Below, piece after piece: positions 33,661-42,113 of a stretch of 64,000 nucleotides of DNA (positions are counted from its first letter, which is position 1; each line of letters opens with the position of its first letter). The notes beneath the pieces are model-generated. The model worked only from the letters and a program-made list of their open reading frames with translations, was not told where the DNA came from and made no database searches. The stretch covers positions 62,001 to 126,000 of the forward strand of contig JAEXGH010000032.1 in the NCBI GenBank assembly GCA_023450935.1, written 5' to 3'. The position numbers and the translations under genes were made by a program. The stretch comes from Verrucomicrobiota bacterium. GTDB lineage: Bacteria; Verrucomicrobiota; Verrucomicrobiia; Opitutales; Intestinicryptomonadaceae.

Positions 33661-33769
33661 TGCACCGAACATAGTATTGTTATTTTTTTTTACAAGTTTT
33701 TATTCTCCGTAAACGCCGCCGTATTGACTTGACGATTCCGCAGGAATGTCCAAGATAATCGGACAGAAT

Positions 33770-34324
33770 ATGTATTATTTCAAACTTTTCACTTTTGCGG
33801 TTGCCGCCGCGTGCGTCTCGGCGTGCACTTCCCCCTCCAAAGAGGAGGCTGCGCGGCGCGACTTCGACAATTCCATTTCTAACGCCAAAAACGAACCCGC
33901 CGTTTCCGACGTGATTTTCCGCCGCCTTACCGACCCCGAAACGCGTTCAATCTACGAAGTTTTCACGGGAAGGGAATTCGGACACGGACGCCTGTTTCTG
34001 CGCACTAATCCCGAAGACCGCAACGGGCTTTACGCATTCGTGATGTTCAAGACATACGTTTCCGAAATCCAGAAAGACTCTACTATAGAGCTGTTCATTC
34101 AGCCGAAAAATTCTTTCGAGACGAAAAAATTCACGTGGGCAGTCCCCGAAAACTCGTCGCTTCTGAGGGAGCTTGTCCTCGGTATAACGGGCGCGGATGC
34201 TGCGGGTTTGGACACCGAAAACCTCGCATGGAAAATCCGAATCAAAAATCCCGAAGGCGGTCTGATTACCCAAAGGCAGTCGTGGCTTTGGAGTATGGAC
34301 AACCCGTCTGTAGAGGAAAAATAG
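33770..34324 (+). CDS. Putative lipoprotein, unknown function
   Basis: A 184-residue protein with a lipobox near residue 20 (MYYFKLFTFAVAAACVSAC). An in-frame ATG at 33746 would add eight residues and is also possible; AGGA directly abuts that ATG and no ideal ribosome site is seen for either. The mature part mixes beta-strand-like and charged segments (IYEVFTGREFGHGRLFL, then WKIRIKNPEGGLI). No family recognised. It is divergent from the importer operon and 12 bases upstream of the glycosylase gene. Confidence 0.75.
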   Translation: MYYFKLFTFAVAAACVSACTSPSKEEAARRDFDNSISNAKNEPAVSDVIFRRLTDPETRSIYEVFTGREFGHGRLFLRTNPEDRNGLYAFVMFKTYVSEIQKDSTIELFIQPKNSFETKKFTWAVPENSSLLRELVLGITGADAAGLDTENLAWKIRIKNPEGGLITQRQSWLWSMDNPSVEEK

Positions 34325-34336
34325 CGTCGGAATTGT

Positions 34337-35209
34337 ATGGATTCGTCCTGGGGAAACTACTGCGTAATTGACGGCGTTGAATTTTCGCGGCGCGACTGGC
34401 GCGAAACAATCGACGGCGGGCAGGCTTTCACTTGGTTCGAAACCGGCAATCCCGACGAATATAGCGGCGTTTTCTCGGGAACGGCAGCGTGCGTGCGGCT
34501 TGAAAACGGCAAAATACGCGCCGCGTTTCCGAAAGATGCCGACCAAAAAAAATGCGCCCTCGCCCTCGCCGAATACCTCGACGCAAAGACCGACTACCGC
34601 CTTATCCGCAATGTCCTCGCAAACTCCGGCGACGAAAATATGCTCAAGGCGTTGCAACTCTATCCCACGTTGCGGATTTTGCGCCAGAATCCCGCCGAGG
34701 CGATAATCGGGTTTATATGCTCGTCGAGCAAGCGGATTGTCCAAATAAAGCAGTGCGTGAAACTGCTGTCGGAAAAATTCGGGGAGGAAATCGGCGGCGG
34801 AATGCGCGCGTTGCCTACGTTCGAAACGCTCGCAAACGCGGACTTGGACGACATTCTCGCCTGCAAGCTCGGATTCAGGGCGAAATACCTGCTCGATACC
34901 GCGCGCAAAATAGTCTCCGACAACTTCGACCCCCTCGAACTCCGCGAAATGGACTACACCGACGCGAAAAAATACCTCACTTCCCTTTCGGGCGTGGGCG
35001 AGAAAGTCGCCGACTGCATTCTGCTTTTCGGTTGCTCGCGCCTCGAAGCGTTTCCCGTCGACACTTGGATAAAACAGGCAATGCACGCGCTATATGCAAC
35101 GGGACATGACCCAAAAAAAATCAGACAATTTGCCGCGCAGAAATTTCCGCATTACGCGGGCTTTGCCCAGCAATTGCTGTTTGCGGCAAAGCGCAACAAT
35201 TTTATTTAA
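34337..35209 (+). CDS. 8-oxoguanine DNA glycosylase/AP lyase (OGG family)
   Basis: Removes 8-oxoguanine from DNA and nicks the abasic site. The 290-residue protein follows the OGG1 plan: N-terminal domain with GGQAFTW (28-33), GFICSSSKRI (125-134), and the helix-hairpin-helix LSGVGEKVADCILLFG. That segment contains the Schiff-base lysine Lys223, and the activating aspartate is Asp242 in AFPVDTW. Length fits the bacterial OGG1-like class rather than MutM. It leads the fabZ-like, ketoacyl synthase and waaA genes with small gaps, though it has no functional tie to them. Confidence 0.92.
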   Translation: MDSSWGNYCVIDGVEFSRRDWRETIDGGQAFTWFETGNPDEYSGVFSGTAACVRLENGKIRAAFPKDADQKKCALALAEYLDAKTDYRLIRNVLANSGDENMLKALQLYPTLRILRQNPAEAIIGFICSSSKRIVQIKQCVKLLSEKFGEEIGGGMRALPTFETLANADLDDILACKLGFRAKYLLDTARKIVSDNFDPLELREMDYTDAKKYLTSLSGVGEKVADCILLFGCSRLEAFPVDTWIKQAMHALYATGHDPKKIRQFAAQKFPHYAGFAQQLLFAAKRNNFI

Positions 35210-35213
35210 TACA

Positions 35214-35675
35214 ATGAGCGAAACAAAGAAAATAACAAAAGAGCAAATTCTGGCGGTTATGCCGCAGCAACCTCCGTTCCTTTTCATAGACGAGGCGGAA
35301 ATTTGCGGCGACGAAATGACCGCAACCTACACGGTCAAACCCGACGAAGTGTTTTTCGAAGGCCATTTCAAGGGCAATCCCGTGTTCCCCGGAACGCTTA
35401 TGCTGGAGGCTCTCGGGCAGCTCGGCGTGCTGTATTTGCTTGTAAGCGGCAATCCCGAAATAGGCGGGAGGGTAGATTCGTCGAAAATCTATTTCATCTC
35501 CGCCGACGGCTGCCGCTGCCAGCGCGTATGCCGCCCGGGGGACGTTTTCAAAGTCAGGGTGAAAGTTCAAAAACTGCGCCTGCCCGTTGCGAGATTTTCG
35601 GCGGTTATGTCTGTTGACGGACAAAAAGCCGCCTCGGCGGAATCGTTGACTTTAACATTCGACATCTTAAAATAA
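35214..35675 (+). CDS. FabZ-like 3-hydroxyacyl-ACP dehydratase
   Basis: A 153-residue hotdog-fold dehydratase that forms the trans-2-enoyl-ACP in fatty acid elongation. The catalytic pair is His51 in FEGHFKGNPVFPG and Glu65 in LMLEALGQLG, spaced as in FabZ. The start at 35214 is four bases after the glycosylase stop; a far upstream in-frame ATG (35094) lies inside that gene and is unlikely. It is one base before the ketoacyl synthase gene. This may be a second, specialised elongation pair for the lipid A or cell-envelope acyl chains, suggested by the linked waaA. Confidence 0.9.
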   Translation: MSETKKITKEQILAVMPQQPPFLFIDEAEICGDEMTATYTVKPDEVFFEGHFKGNPVFPGTLMLEALGQLGVLYLLVSGNPEIGGRVDSSKIYFISADGCRCQRVCRPGDVFKVRVKVQKLRLPVARFSAVMSVDGQKAASAESLTLTFDILK

Positions 35676-35676
35676 C

Positions 35677-36930
35677 ATGAACAACGTTGTAATTACAGGA
35701 CTCGGTTTTATCACAAGCATAGGCAACAACTACCAAAGCGTTAAGGACTCGCTTGTAAACCTCAAAAACGGCATAGAACTTTACGAACCATTCGCCGACC
35801 CCTCCATTCCCGCCAAATGCGTGGGAACTGTCAAGGGCTTTTCCGTTTCAAGCTGCGATCAGGAAGACTGGACGTATCCGCCCGAATACAGGGTTCGGCG
35901 CGACGTTTTGCGCGGTTTTTCGCCAAACTGCCTGTTCGCCTACTGCGCAATGAAACAGGCTATAGCCGACGCAAACCTTTCAGAGGAGGAGGTTTCCAAC
36001 ACCGACACCGGTCTTTATACGGCTTCGGCGGGTTCGGTCGGAATGCTCTACCACAATATGCAAAGGCTCGACACTGTGGGGGCTAACCGCGTAAACCCGT
36101 TCGGGATTGTCTCGTCCATTGCGGGGACGCTTTCGTTCAACCTCGTTTCGGCGTTCAAGATAAAGGGCGCAAGCTGCGGATTCGCCTCGGCGTGCGCAAG
36201 CAGCTCGCACGCGCTCGGGTTCGCGGTGGACGAAATCAGAAGCGGACGCCAGAAGAGAATGTTTGTCGCGGGCGCGGAGGACGGCGACTATCGAACCCTC
36301 CTGCCCTTTGCGGGCATGCGCGCGCTCAGCGTCAACCCCGATCCTGAAACGGCGTCCAGACCATTCGACAAAAACAGAAACGGATTTGTCGGCTGCGGCG
36401 GCGGCGTTGTAATGGTGGTTGAGGACGAACAAACCGCCCTTGCCCGCGGCGCGAAAATCTACGCGCGCATCGCCGGATGGGGACAGGCGAGCGACGGCTA
36501 CAACGTTGCAATTCCTCACCCCGAAGGCGACGGCGTTGTCCACGCGCTGCAGTTCGCCCTCAAAGACGCAAACTTGCGCCCCGAAGACGTGGAATACATC
36601 AACGCCCACGCGACCTCCACACCCATCGGCGACAAAGCCGAGTTGAAGGCAATCAAAAAAGTTTTCGGCGAAAACGCAAAAACGCCAATCAGCAGCACGA
36701 AGGCGATTACGGGGCACGGGCTGTCGCTTGCAGGCGTAATGGAGGCGGCCTTCTGCGCAATGGCAATGCACGAGGGCTTCACCCCCGGTTCGGCGCACAT
36801 TTCCGAACTCGACGAAGAGGCGCAGTCGCTCAACATTATAACCAAAACGCTCGACCGCGCCCCGAAAGTTGCGCTGTCGCTAAGCAGCGGGTTCGGCGGA
36901 GCGAACACGGCTATTTTCTTCGAAAAATGA
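35677..36930 (+). CDS. Beta-ketoacyl-ACP synthase, FabB/FabF type
   Basis: A 417-residue condensing enzyme of the thiolase fold. The triad is Cys173 in ASACASSSHALG, His311 in NAHATSTPIGD and His347 in STKAITGHGLSLAG. The GHGLSLAG block and the form of the N-terminus (VVITGLGFITSIGNN) fit KAS I/II enzymes. It follows the FabZ-like gene by one base and overlaps waaA by four (ATGA). Which of FabB or FabF it equals cannot be decided here. Confidence 0.92.
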   Translation: MNNVVITGLGFITSIGNNYQSVKDSLVNLKNGIELYEPFADPSIPAKCVGTVKGFSVSSCDQEDWTYPPEYRVRRDVLRGFSPNCLFAYCAMKQAIADANLSEEEVSNTDTGLYTASAGSVGMLYHNMQRLDTVGANRVNPFGIVSSIAGTLSFNLVSAFKIKGASCGFASACASSSHALGFAVDEIRSGRQKRMFVAGAEDGDYRTLLPFAGMRALSVNPDPETASRPFDKNRNGFVGCGGGVVMVVEDEQTALARGAKIYARIAGWGQASDGYNVAIPHPEGDGVVHALQFALKDANLRPEDVEYINAHATSTPIGDKAELKAIKKVFGENAKTPISSTKAITGHGLSLAGVMEAAFCAMAMHEGFTPGSAHISELDEEAQSLNIITKTLDRAPKVALSLSSGFGGANTAIFFEK

Positions 36931-38198
36931 TTTGGCTTTATAGACTGCTTTTTCTGCCCGCGTTTTTGGCTATGTTTCCATATTACGCCCTGCGAATGAT
37001 TCGCCGCGGCGGCTACGCGAAAGATTTCTCCCGAAGGCTCGGCTTTACGCCGAAACTTTCCCCGAAGGCCGCGGGCAAAAAGCGCATTTGGCTGCAGGCG
37101 GTGAGCGTGGGCGAAGTCGAGGCGGTTATGCCCCTTGTAAAGAAACTCAACGCGACGGAACGCTACGAAATCGCCTTCACGACAACCACAAGCACCGCCT
37201 ACGCGCTGCTAAACGGCAAATACGCCGCCGACTGCTTTTGGAAGTCGGTTTTCCCGATTGATTTCTGGCCGTTCAGCGCGGCGACTTGGCGCGCCATAAA
37301 TCCCGATTTGATTGTTCTGATGGAGGGCGAAGTCTGGCCCGAGCACCTCCATCAGGCGACGGCGCGCGGCGTTCCCGCAATACTCGTGAACGCGCGACTT
37401 TCCGACAGAAGCTTCGGCAGATACTCGAAAGTCGCGGCGGTTGCGAAGAGAATGTTCGCGCCGTTTGCCGAAATTTGCGTTTCCAACGAAGCCGATATGG
37501 AGCGTTTTGCAAAGCTCGGCGTCCCTCCCCAAAAAATGACGCTCACGGGCAACATCAAGTTCGATACTCCCACGGTTGGAGTCTCGGCCGAAGAAAAGCT
37601 ATCGCTTAGGCGCGGACTCGGATTCGCGCCCGATTCGTTTGTGCTGCTGGGTTCTTCCACTTGGAGCGGCGAGGAAAAAATGCTTGTCGGCGCGCTCGAG
37701 AAAATCCGCGCCGCGGGAATCGACTGCCGCCTGCTGCTTGTTCCGCGCCACGCCGAACGCCGCGCAGAAGTAAAGCGCGATATCTCGGCACTCCCGCATT
37801 GCGTGCGCACCGAGCAAAAAACGGCGGCGGCGGGCAACCTCGTATACCTTGCCGACACTACGGGCGAACTCAGAATGTGGACGGCCATTTCCGACTTGGC
37901 GTTCGTGGGCAAAAGCCTGTTCGACCACGACGGCGGACAGTCGCCCATCGACGCGGCTGCGGCGGGCGTGCCTATTGTCTACGGCGACAATATGACCAAT
38001 TTCAAGCTGGTGTGCAAAAAGCTCGAAGCCGCCGGCGCGGCGCGCAGGGTGTTTTCGCCCGAAGAGGCAATAAATGCGCTCGCGGAGCTTGCCAAGTCGC
38101 CCGAAAAGCGCGCGAAGATGTCGGAAAGCGGCAAACGCTGGCACGCCGAAAATGAGGGCGCGACACGTAAAACGCTCGAAATAATAGAACGTTTTTAA
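36927..38198 (+). CDS. waaA: 3-deoxy-D-manno-octulosonic acid transferase WaaA (KdtA)
   Basis: Transfers Kdo from CMP-Kdo to lipid IVA on the inner leaflet. 423 residues: an N-terminal membrane anchor (MIWLYRLLFLPAFLAMF), IWLQAVSVGEVEAVMPLV with the catalytic glutamate, and the GT-B C-terminal half with GNIKFDTP, LVPRHAERR, FVGKSLFDHDGGQSPIDAA and the donor-site EAA-like segment. The start is set at 36927, overlapping the previous stop by four bases; the open frame extends far upstream but only inside the synthase gene. This shows that the cell makes Kdo-containing LPS. Confidence 0.95.
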   Translation: MIWLYRLLFLPAFLAMFPYYALRMIRRGGYAKDFSRRLGFTPKLSPKAAGKKRIWLQAVSVGEVEAVMPLVKKLNATERYEIAFTTTTSTAYALLNGKYAADCFWKSVFPIDFWPFSAATWRAINPDLIVLMEGEVWPEHLHQATARGVPAILVNARLSDRSFGRYSKVAAVAKRMFAPFAEICVSNEADMERFAKLGVPPQKMTLTGNIKFDTPTVGVSAEEKLSLRRGLGFAPDSFVLLGSSTWSGEEKMLVGALEKIRAAGIDCRLLLVPRHAERRAEVKRDISALPHCVRTEQKTAAAGNLVYLADTTGELRMWTAISDLAFVGKSLFDHDGGQSPIDAAAAGVPIVYGDNMTNFKLVCKKLEAAGAARRVFSPEEAINALAELAKSPEKRAKMSESGKRWHAENEGATRKTLEIIERF

Positions 38199-38271
38199 CG
38201 CGGCAAATCGGGCGAATTCGGAGAATCAGGACAAGGAGTAAAGCTGCAGGGAGGGAAGCTTCTCCCCGCGC

Positions 38272-38781
38272 CTAAAATTTGAAGCAAATGCGGCGGTCTC
38301 CCACGAGAAGATAAAGCCTGCGCCCGTCAAGTTCGAGCATTGCCTCGCTTCCGACGGGAACGGAATCGGCGGCGACAACGCGGACATCGCCGCGCAAAAC
38401 AAGCGTGTTAAGCGGCGTTAAAACGGCGCGTTCGCTCCTGAACGAAATTGCGCTTTTGCGCCCTTTGATTGTGAGCTCAAACGGCGACGCCGAAAGCGAA
38501 AACGGAATTTTCGTCCGCGCGTAGCCGAGCTCCCGCTCTGTCAAATTGGCGGCGAAAACGGTAATTTTGAGGTTTTCAAATTCGAGCGATTTCGGCACTG
38601 CAACTTTGAAGACCTTTGCGTATTCGCGGACACTCCACGCCGAATAGGCAATGCGGAACGCCGCCCCGCGTTCGGAAAGGAACGTTTTGTCCATTCGGTC
38701 GTCGAACATTGAAACGTCGAACGCCGCGCACGCGCGCGCCGCCGACAACGCAAACAACAAAACTGCCGCAAGTATTTTCAT
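38272..38781 (-). CDS. Small secreted protein, unknown function
   Basis: A 169-residue protein with signal peptide MKILAAVLLFALSAARACAA. The mature part looks beta-rich and basic (FSLSASPFELTIKGRK, LELDGRRLYLLVGDRRI). No family recognised. The ATG follows directly on the seven-T run of a terminator, leaving no room for a ribosome site. It is the last gene after fabD on this strand and converges with waaA; 38199-38271 shows only a weak inverted repeat. Confidence 0.7.
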   Translation of the reverse strand: MKILAAVLLFALSAARACAAFDVSMFDDRMDKTFLSERGAAFRIAYSAWSVREYAKVFKVAVPKSLEFENLKITVFAANLTERELGYARTKIPFSLSASPFELTIKGRKSAISFRSERAVLTPLNTLVLRGDVRVVAADSVPVGSEAMLELDGRRLYLLVGDRRICFKF

Positions 38782-38814
38782 AAAAAAACGCGCGCAAACG
38801 CCCGTCTGCGCGCG
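38782..38814 (-). terminator. fabD terminator abutting the next start codon
   Basis: On the reverse strand CGCGCGCA (38807-38814) pairs perfectly with TGCGCGCG (38789-38796) and is followed by seven T that run into the ATG of the small secreted protein at 38781. It sits 11 bases after the fabD stop. Confidence 0.8.
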
Positions 38815-38824
38815 AAGGCTGATT

Positions 38825-39727
38825 TTAGAAATCTCCGATTTCCGCAAGCGACTTTACCGCGAGTGATTTGTCGATACGCTTGCACATGCCCGCCAAAACG
38901 CCTCCTGGGCCGCATTCGTAAAACTGCTCCACGCCCAAAGCCGCCGAAGCGCGCACGCAGTCTTCCCAGCGAACCGTGCTTGCAACCTGACGAACAAGCA
39001 TTTTTTTGATTTCGTCGGGGTCGGAAACCTCCGCGCCCGTAACGTTCGTAAAAATTTTCACCGACGGCTTTTTGAATTCAATGCCCGCAAGGAATTTTTC
39101 AAACTCCACTTGCGCGGGCCTCATCAGGCGGCTGTGATACGCGCCCGCAACCTTAAGCGGAACTACAAGCTTGAATTCGCCCCTGTCTTTCGCTGCGGCA
39201 ACCGCGGCGGCAACCTTGTCGCTTTCGCCCGAAACGACAACCTGACCGGGGCAGTTGAGGTTTGACATGTCTATGTCAAATTCTTTGCAGTATTCGGCGA
39301 CTTTCTCGACGCTGCCGCCAATGAAACTCGCCATTGCACCGCTGGAGGCGTCGCAGGCAAGCTGCATTAAGCGTCCGCGCTCTTCGACTATTTTCAGACC
39401 CTGTTCGAAAGTGAAAGTCCCCGCGAAAGCGTTGGCGGTAAGCTCTCCCAGCGAAAGCCCTATTGCCGAAACGACGTCGCCGAGCATTCCCTTTTCGCGC
39501 AGCACCTCGATGACGGCAAAGCCGTGCAGGTAAAGCGCGGGCTGGCAAATATTCGTTTTTGTAAGCTCCTCCGACGGCCCTTCGAAACAGATTTTGGAGA
39601 GTTTAAACCCCAGCGTTTCGTCGGCTCTGTCGAAAAGATTTTTTACGGAGTCGAAGTTTTCGTATAACGTTTTGGCCATTCCGACGCTCTGTGCGCCCTG
39701 CCCCGAGAACATTACTACTGTTTTCAT
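38825..39727 (-). CDS. fabD: Malonyl-CoA:ACP transacylase
   Basis: Loads malonyl groups onto ACP for fatty acid synthesis. The 300-residue protein has MFSGQGAQ at its start, the nucleophile Ser92 in GLSLGE (most enzymes have GHSLGE; Leu at that place occurs in some), the malonate-binding arginine in ERGRLMQ and the general-base His198 in GAYHSRLM. Length is normal. It lies 13 bases after the auxiliary lipoprotein gene of the Mla-like system, so it may share that operon. Confidence 0.95.
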   Translation of the reverse strand: MKTVVMFSGQGAQSVGMAKTLYENFDSVKNLFDRADETLGFKLSKICFEGPSEELTKTNICQPALYLHGFAVIEVLREKGMLGDVVSAIGLSLGELTANAFAGTFTFEQGLKIVEERGRLMQLACDASSGAMASFIGGSVEKVAEYCKEFDIDMSNLNCPGQVVVSGESDKVAAAVAAAKDRGEFKLVVPLKVAGAYHSRLMRPAQVEFEKFLAGIEFKKPSVKIFTNVTGAEVSDPDEIKKMLVRQVASTVRWEDCVRASAALGVEQFYECGPGGVLAGMCKRIDKSLAVKSLAEIGDF

Positions 39728-39740
39728 TTTGCTTCTTTTT

Positions 39741-40328
39741 TTATTTTATCGATTTTGAAATTTCCGCCGAAAGCTCCGCCAAGCATTCCGACACCGCCGC
39801 TACATAGCCCGCGTAGCCCTTCCCCGCACTGCGGCTCACCGCAAAGGAGTGCATTTGAGGCTCGGAGCCGGAAACGGTGGTTATCCAACGCGCGGAGAAG
39901 TCGAGTCTGCCGCCGAGCGTGCCGATACAGTCTCCAATAAAGACGCGCACGTCGCAAAACTTGCGCCCCTTCTGGCGCATAACAACGGGATACTGGTAGA
40001 CGGCGGCTTTCGGCATATTTTTTACCATACACCTTTCGATCGTGCGCGCGAACATTCCCTCGGGGGCTTCAACCCACCTGTTGAATTCGGAAATATCGAC
40101 CGAACCGTCCGAGTACAGCGTGGCTATTTGCGTGCGCGCCAAATAGCCCGGAAGCGGCGCAAGCAACAGCGAGACTTCGCCGTCGAAGTCCGACACCGCC
40201 GGCGACTGCTTTTCCGAGCTTGTTGTAATGTAAAAGCGCGAAGGGTCTTCGCGCGGGGCGAGAATGTCGCCCAGACAACCGCCGAGCAGCACACAGCAAA
40301 CCGACAATAAACAAACTGTTTTTTTCAT
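39741..40328 (-). CDS. ABC-type transport auxiliary lipoprotein (PqiC/YmbA-like)
   Basis: A 195-residue lipoprotein with signal MKKTVCLLSVCCVLLGGC. The family pattern is visible: RFYITTSSEKQSP at the start, then LLLAPLPGYLARTQIATLY, then ISEFNRWVEAPEGMF. In known systems these proteins sit in the periplasm or at the outer membrane and work with MCE-domain proteins in lipid traffic. Position next to the MCE gene (20 bases) supports the call. Its exact role here is inferred. Confidence 0.87.
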   Translation of the reverse strand: MKKTVCLLSVCCVLLGGCLGDILAPREDPSRFYITTSSEKQSPAVSDFDGEVSLLLAPLPGYLARTQIATLYSDGSVDISEFNRWVEAPEGMFARTIERCMVKNMPKAAVYQYPVVMRQKGRKFCDVRVFIGDCIGTLGGRLDFSARWITTVSGSEPQMHSFAVSRSAGKGYAGYVAAVSECLAELSAEISKSIK

Positions 40329-40348
40329 AACAATATTCCTTTTTTAAA

Positions 40349-41326
40349 TCAACGTTCGTGTTGGCGCGCCTTTTTGCCCGTAAGCAGGGAGTTTGGGTTG
40401 CGCTGAATGTAGTCGGCCAAGTTGGAAAACGAATTCGCCGAATTGTTGAGCGAGCGTATGAGAGTTGCAAGCTCGAAATACAGTTTCGAATTAGGCTCTA
40501 CAAGCGTGTTTACGTTTGCGGCAAGTTTATCGACGTTGGAGAGCGTTTTGCGCAGGTCGGAGGAAAGTTCGGCGAGGTTTTTGTCGGAGTTTTTCACGAA
40601 ATCTCCAGCGCCGCCCACGAGTGTGTTGGCGTTGAGCATAAGTGCGTCGGCGTCGGCAATCATTTTAAGCGTGGCGTCGTTGAGTTTTTCGGCGTCGATT
40701 GCCTCCACTTTCGAATTGAGATTCACAAGCAGCGTGTTTGCGTTCGCAAAGAGCTCTTTGAAGTCTATGCTGGCAATGGACGCGATTGAATCCTGCACTG
40801 ATTTCACGAGTTCCGACAGCCCCGACGACACGCTCGGAATACCTATGAAATGCGGGGTTTCGAAAATGGCTATGTCTTTGTCGGGCTTATCGAGGTAATC
40901 CAACTCTATGTAGAGCATGCCCGTGACAATGCTTTGATACATCAGCTTTGCACGCAGTCCGGCGCGGATTTGCTCCTTCACCCAGTCAACGCCCGATTCC
41001 CCCTTGGCGTCGCGCATGCGGCGTTTGAGGAGGTTGAGATCTATGGAGTAAATGACCGAAACCAAGTCTTCACCCGCGGATTCGTCCTTTTCCGAAATCT
41101 TGCCCGATGCTATTGCGATGCGCTCGACCTTCCCGATTTTCACACCCTTGAATTTCACAGGCGCGCCCACATCAAGCCCGTTTACCGTTTCGGCGAAGCG
41201 CGACGCAAATATTTGGTCGTCCTCGAAAAATTTCGACGCGCCGAAAACAACCACGGTTATCACCGAAATTAACGCCGCCCCGAGAACGAACATGCCAATC
41301 GCCAAAGAATTAACGTTGTTTTTCAT
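40349..41326 (-). CDS. MlaD-like MCE-domain protein
   Basis: A 325-residue protein with an N-terminal membrane helix (LAIGMFVLGAALISVITVVVF in parts, residues 8-27) and one MCE domain (about 38-115, with VNGLDVGAPVKFKGVKIGKVERI). A long helical C-terminal half (about 170-315, many Asn, Leu and Lys) follows; this is longer than E. coli MlaD. MCE rings form tunnels for phospholipid transport between membranes. The ATG lies after the ATPase stop with only A-rich sequence before it; an in-frame GTG at 41356 is an alternative start. Confidence 0.92.
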   Translation of the reverse strand: MKNNVNSLAIGMFVLGAALISVITVVVFGASKFFEDDQIFASRFAETVNGLDVGAPVKFKGVKIGKVERIAIASGKISEKDESAGEDLVSVIYSIDLNLLKRRMRDAKGESGVDWVKEQIRAGLRAKLMYQSIVTGMLYIELDYLDKPDKDIAIFETPHFIGIPSVSSGLSELVKSVQDSIASIASIDFKELFANANTLLVNLNSKVEAIDAEKLNDATLKMIADADALMLNANTLVGGAGDFVKNSDKNLAELSSDLRKTLSNVDKLAANVNTLVEPNSKLYFELATLIRSLNNSANSFSNLADYIQRNPNSLLTGKKARQHER

Positions 41327-41342
41327 AAATTTTTCTTTGTTT

Positions 41343-42113
41343 TTATTTTTCAACACCTCTGTTCAGAAAAAGCCGCACGTCAACGCCGCCCGACTCGAGC
41401 AACTCGCGCGGACTGCCCACCGCCAACTGGCGTTTCGTTTTTGCGTCTAGAAAAAGCGCGCGGTCTGCTATGTCGAAAATGCTCGCCAATTCGTGCGAAA
41501 CCACCACCACCGTGGCCCCGAGGCAGTCGCGCATCTGCACGATAAGCTCGTCGAGCCTGTGCGACGATACGGGGTCAAGCCCCGCGCTGGGTTCATCGAA
41601 GAACAGCACCTGCGGGTCGAGGGCAATCGCCCGCGCAAGCCCGGCGCGTTTCGCCATTCCGCCGCTTATTTCCGAAGGGTAGAAACCGCCGAATCCGCGC
41701 AGCCCCACAAGCGACAGTTTCAGGTCCACAACATCGCGCGCTTCGGCAACCGAGATATTTGAAAACTCGAGCAGGGGCAACATAATGTTTTCCGAAAGGC
41801 TCATCGAACTCCACAGCGCGCCGCCTTGATACAGCACGCCGAACTGCCTGAGCATATCCTGTTTTTCGCGCGCGGAGGCGTCCGAAAAGTTTGCGCCGTT
41901 GTAGTAGATTGTGCCTTTTGCGGGTCGGAGAAGTCCTATCATATGGCGCAAAAGCGTGCTCTTGCCGCAGCCGCTTCCGCCCATAATGAAAAAGATTTCG
42001 CCTTTTTTGACGGAGAAATTGATGTCGCGCATGACAACGTAGTCGCCGTATGCCATGGTGAGGTTTTCGACTTTAAAAACGTTTTGCGGGTCTGTTTGCG
42101 TATGTGTTTTCAT
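41343..42113 (-). CDS. MlaF-like ABC ATPase
   Basis: A 256-residue ATPase for the Mla-type lipid transporter. Walker A is GGSGCGKST, the signature is EISGGMAKRAGLARA, which is the special form of the Mla/Ttg2A group, and Walker B is VLFFDEPSAGLDP. The start at 42113 overlaps the MlaE stop by four bases (ATGA). Confidence 0.93.
   Translation of the reverse strand: MKTHTQTDPQNVFKVENLTMAYGDYVVMRDINFSVKKGEIFFIMGGSGCGKSTLLRHMIGLLRPAKGTIYYNGANFSDASAREKQDMLRQFGVLYQGGALWSSMSLSENIMLPLLEFSNISVAEARDVVDLKLSLVGLRGFGGFYPSEISGGMAKRAGLARAIALDPQVLFFDEPSAGLDPVSSHRLDELIVQMRDCLGATVVVVSHELASIFDIADRALFLDAKTKRQLAVGSPRELLESGGVDVRLFLNRGVEK

Noticed and set aside
33947..35086. A 379-codon frame antisense to the lipoprotein and OGG genes
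   Set aside because: The forward-strand genes have clear catalytic motifs; this frame has none.
36477..36926. A 150-codon upstream extension of waaA
   Set aside because: The frame is open inside the synthase gene but Arg-rich and unlike WaaA; the ATG at 36927 gives the correct membrane anchor.
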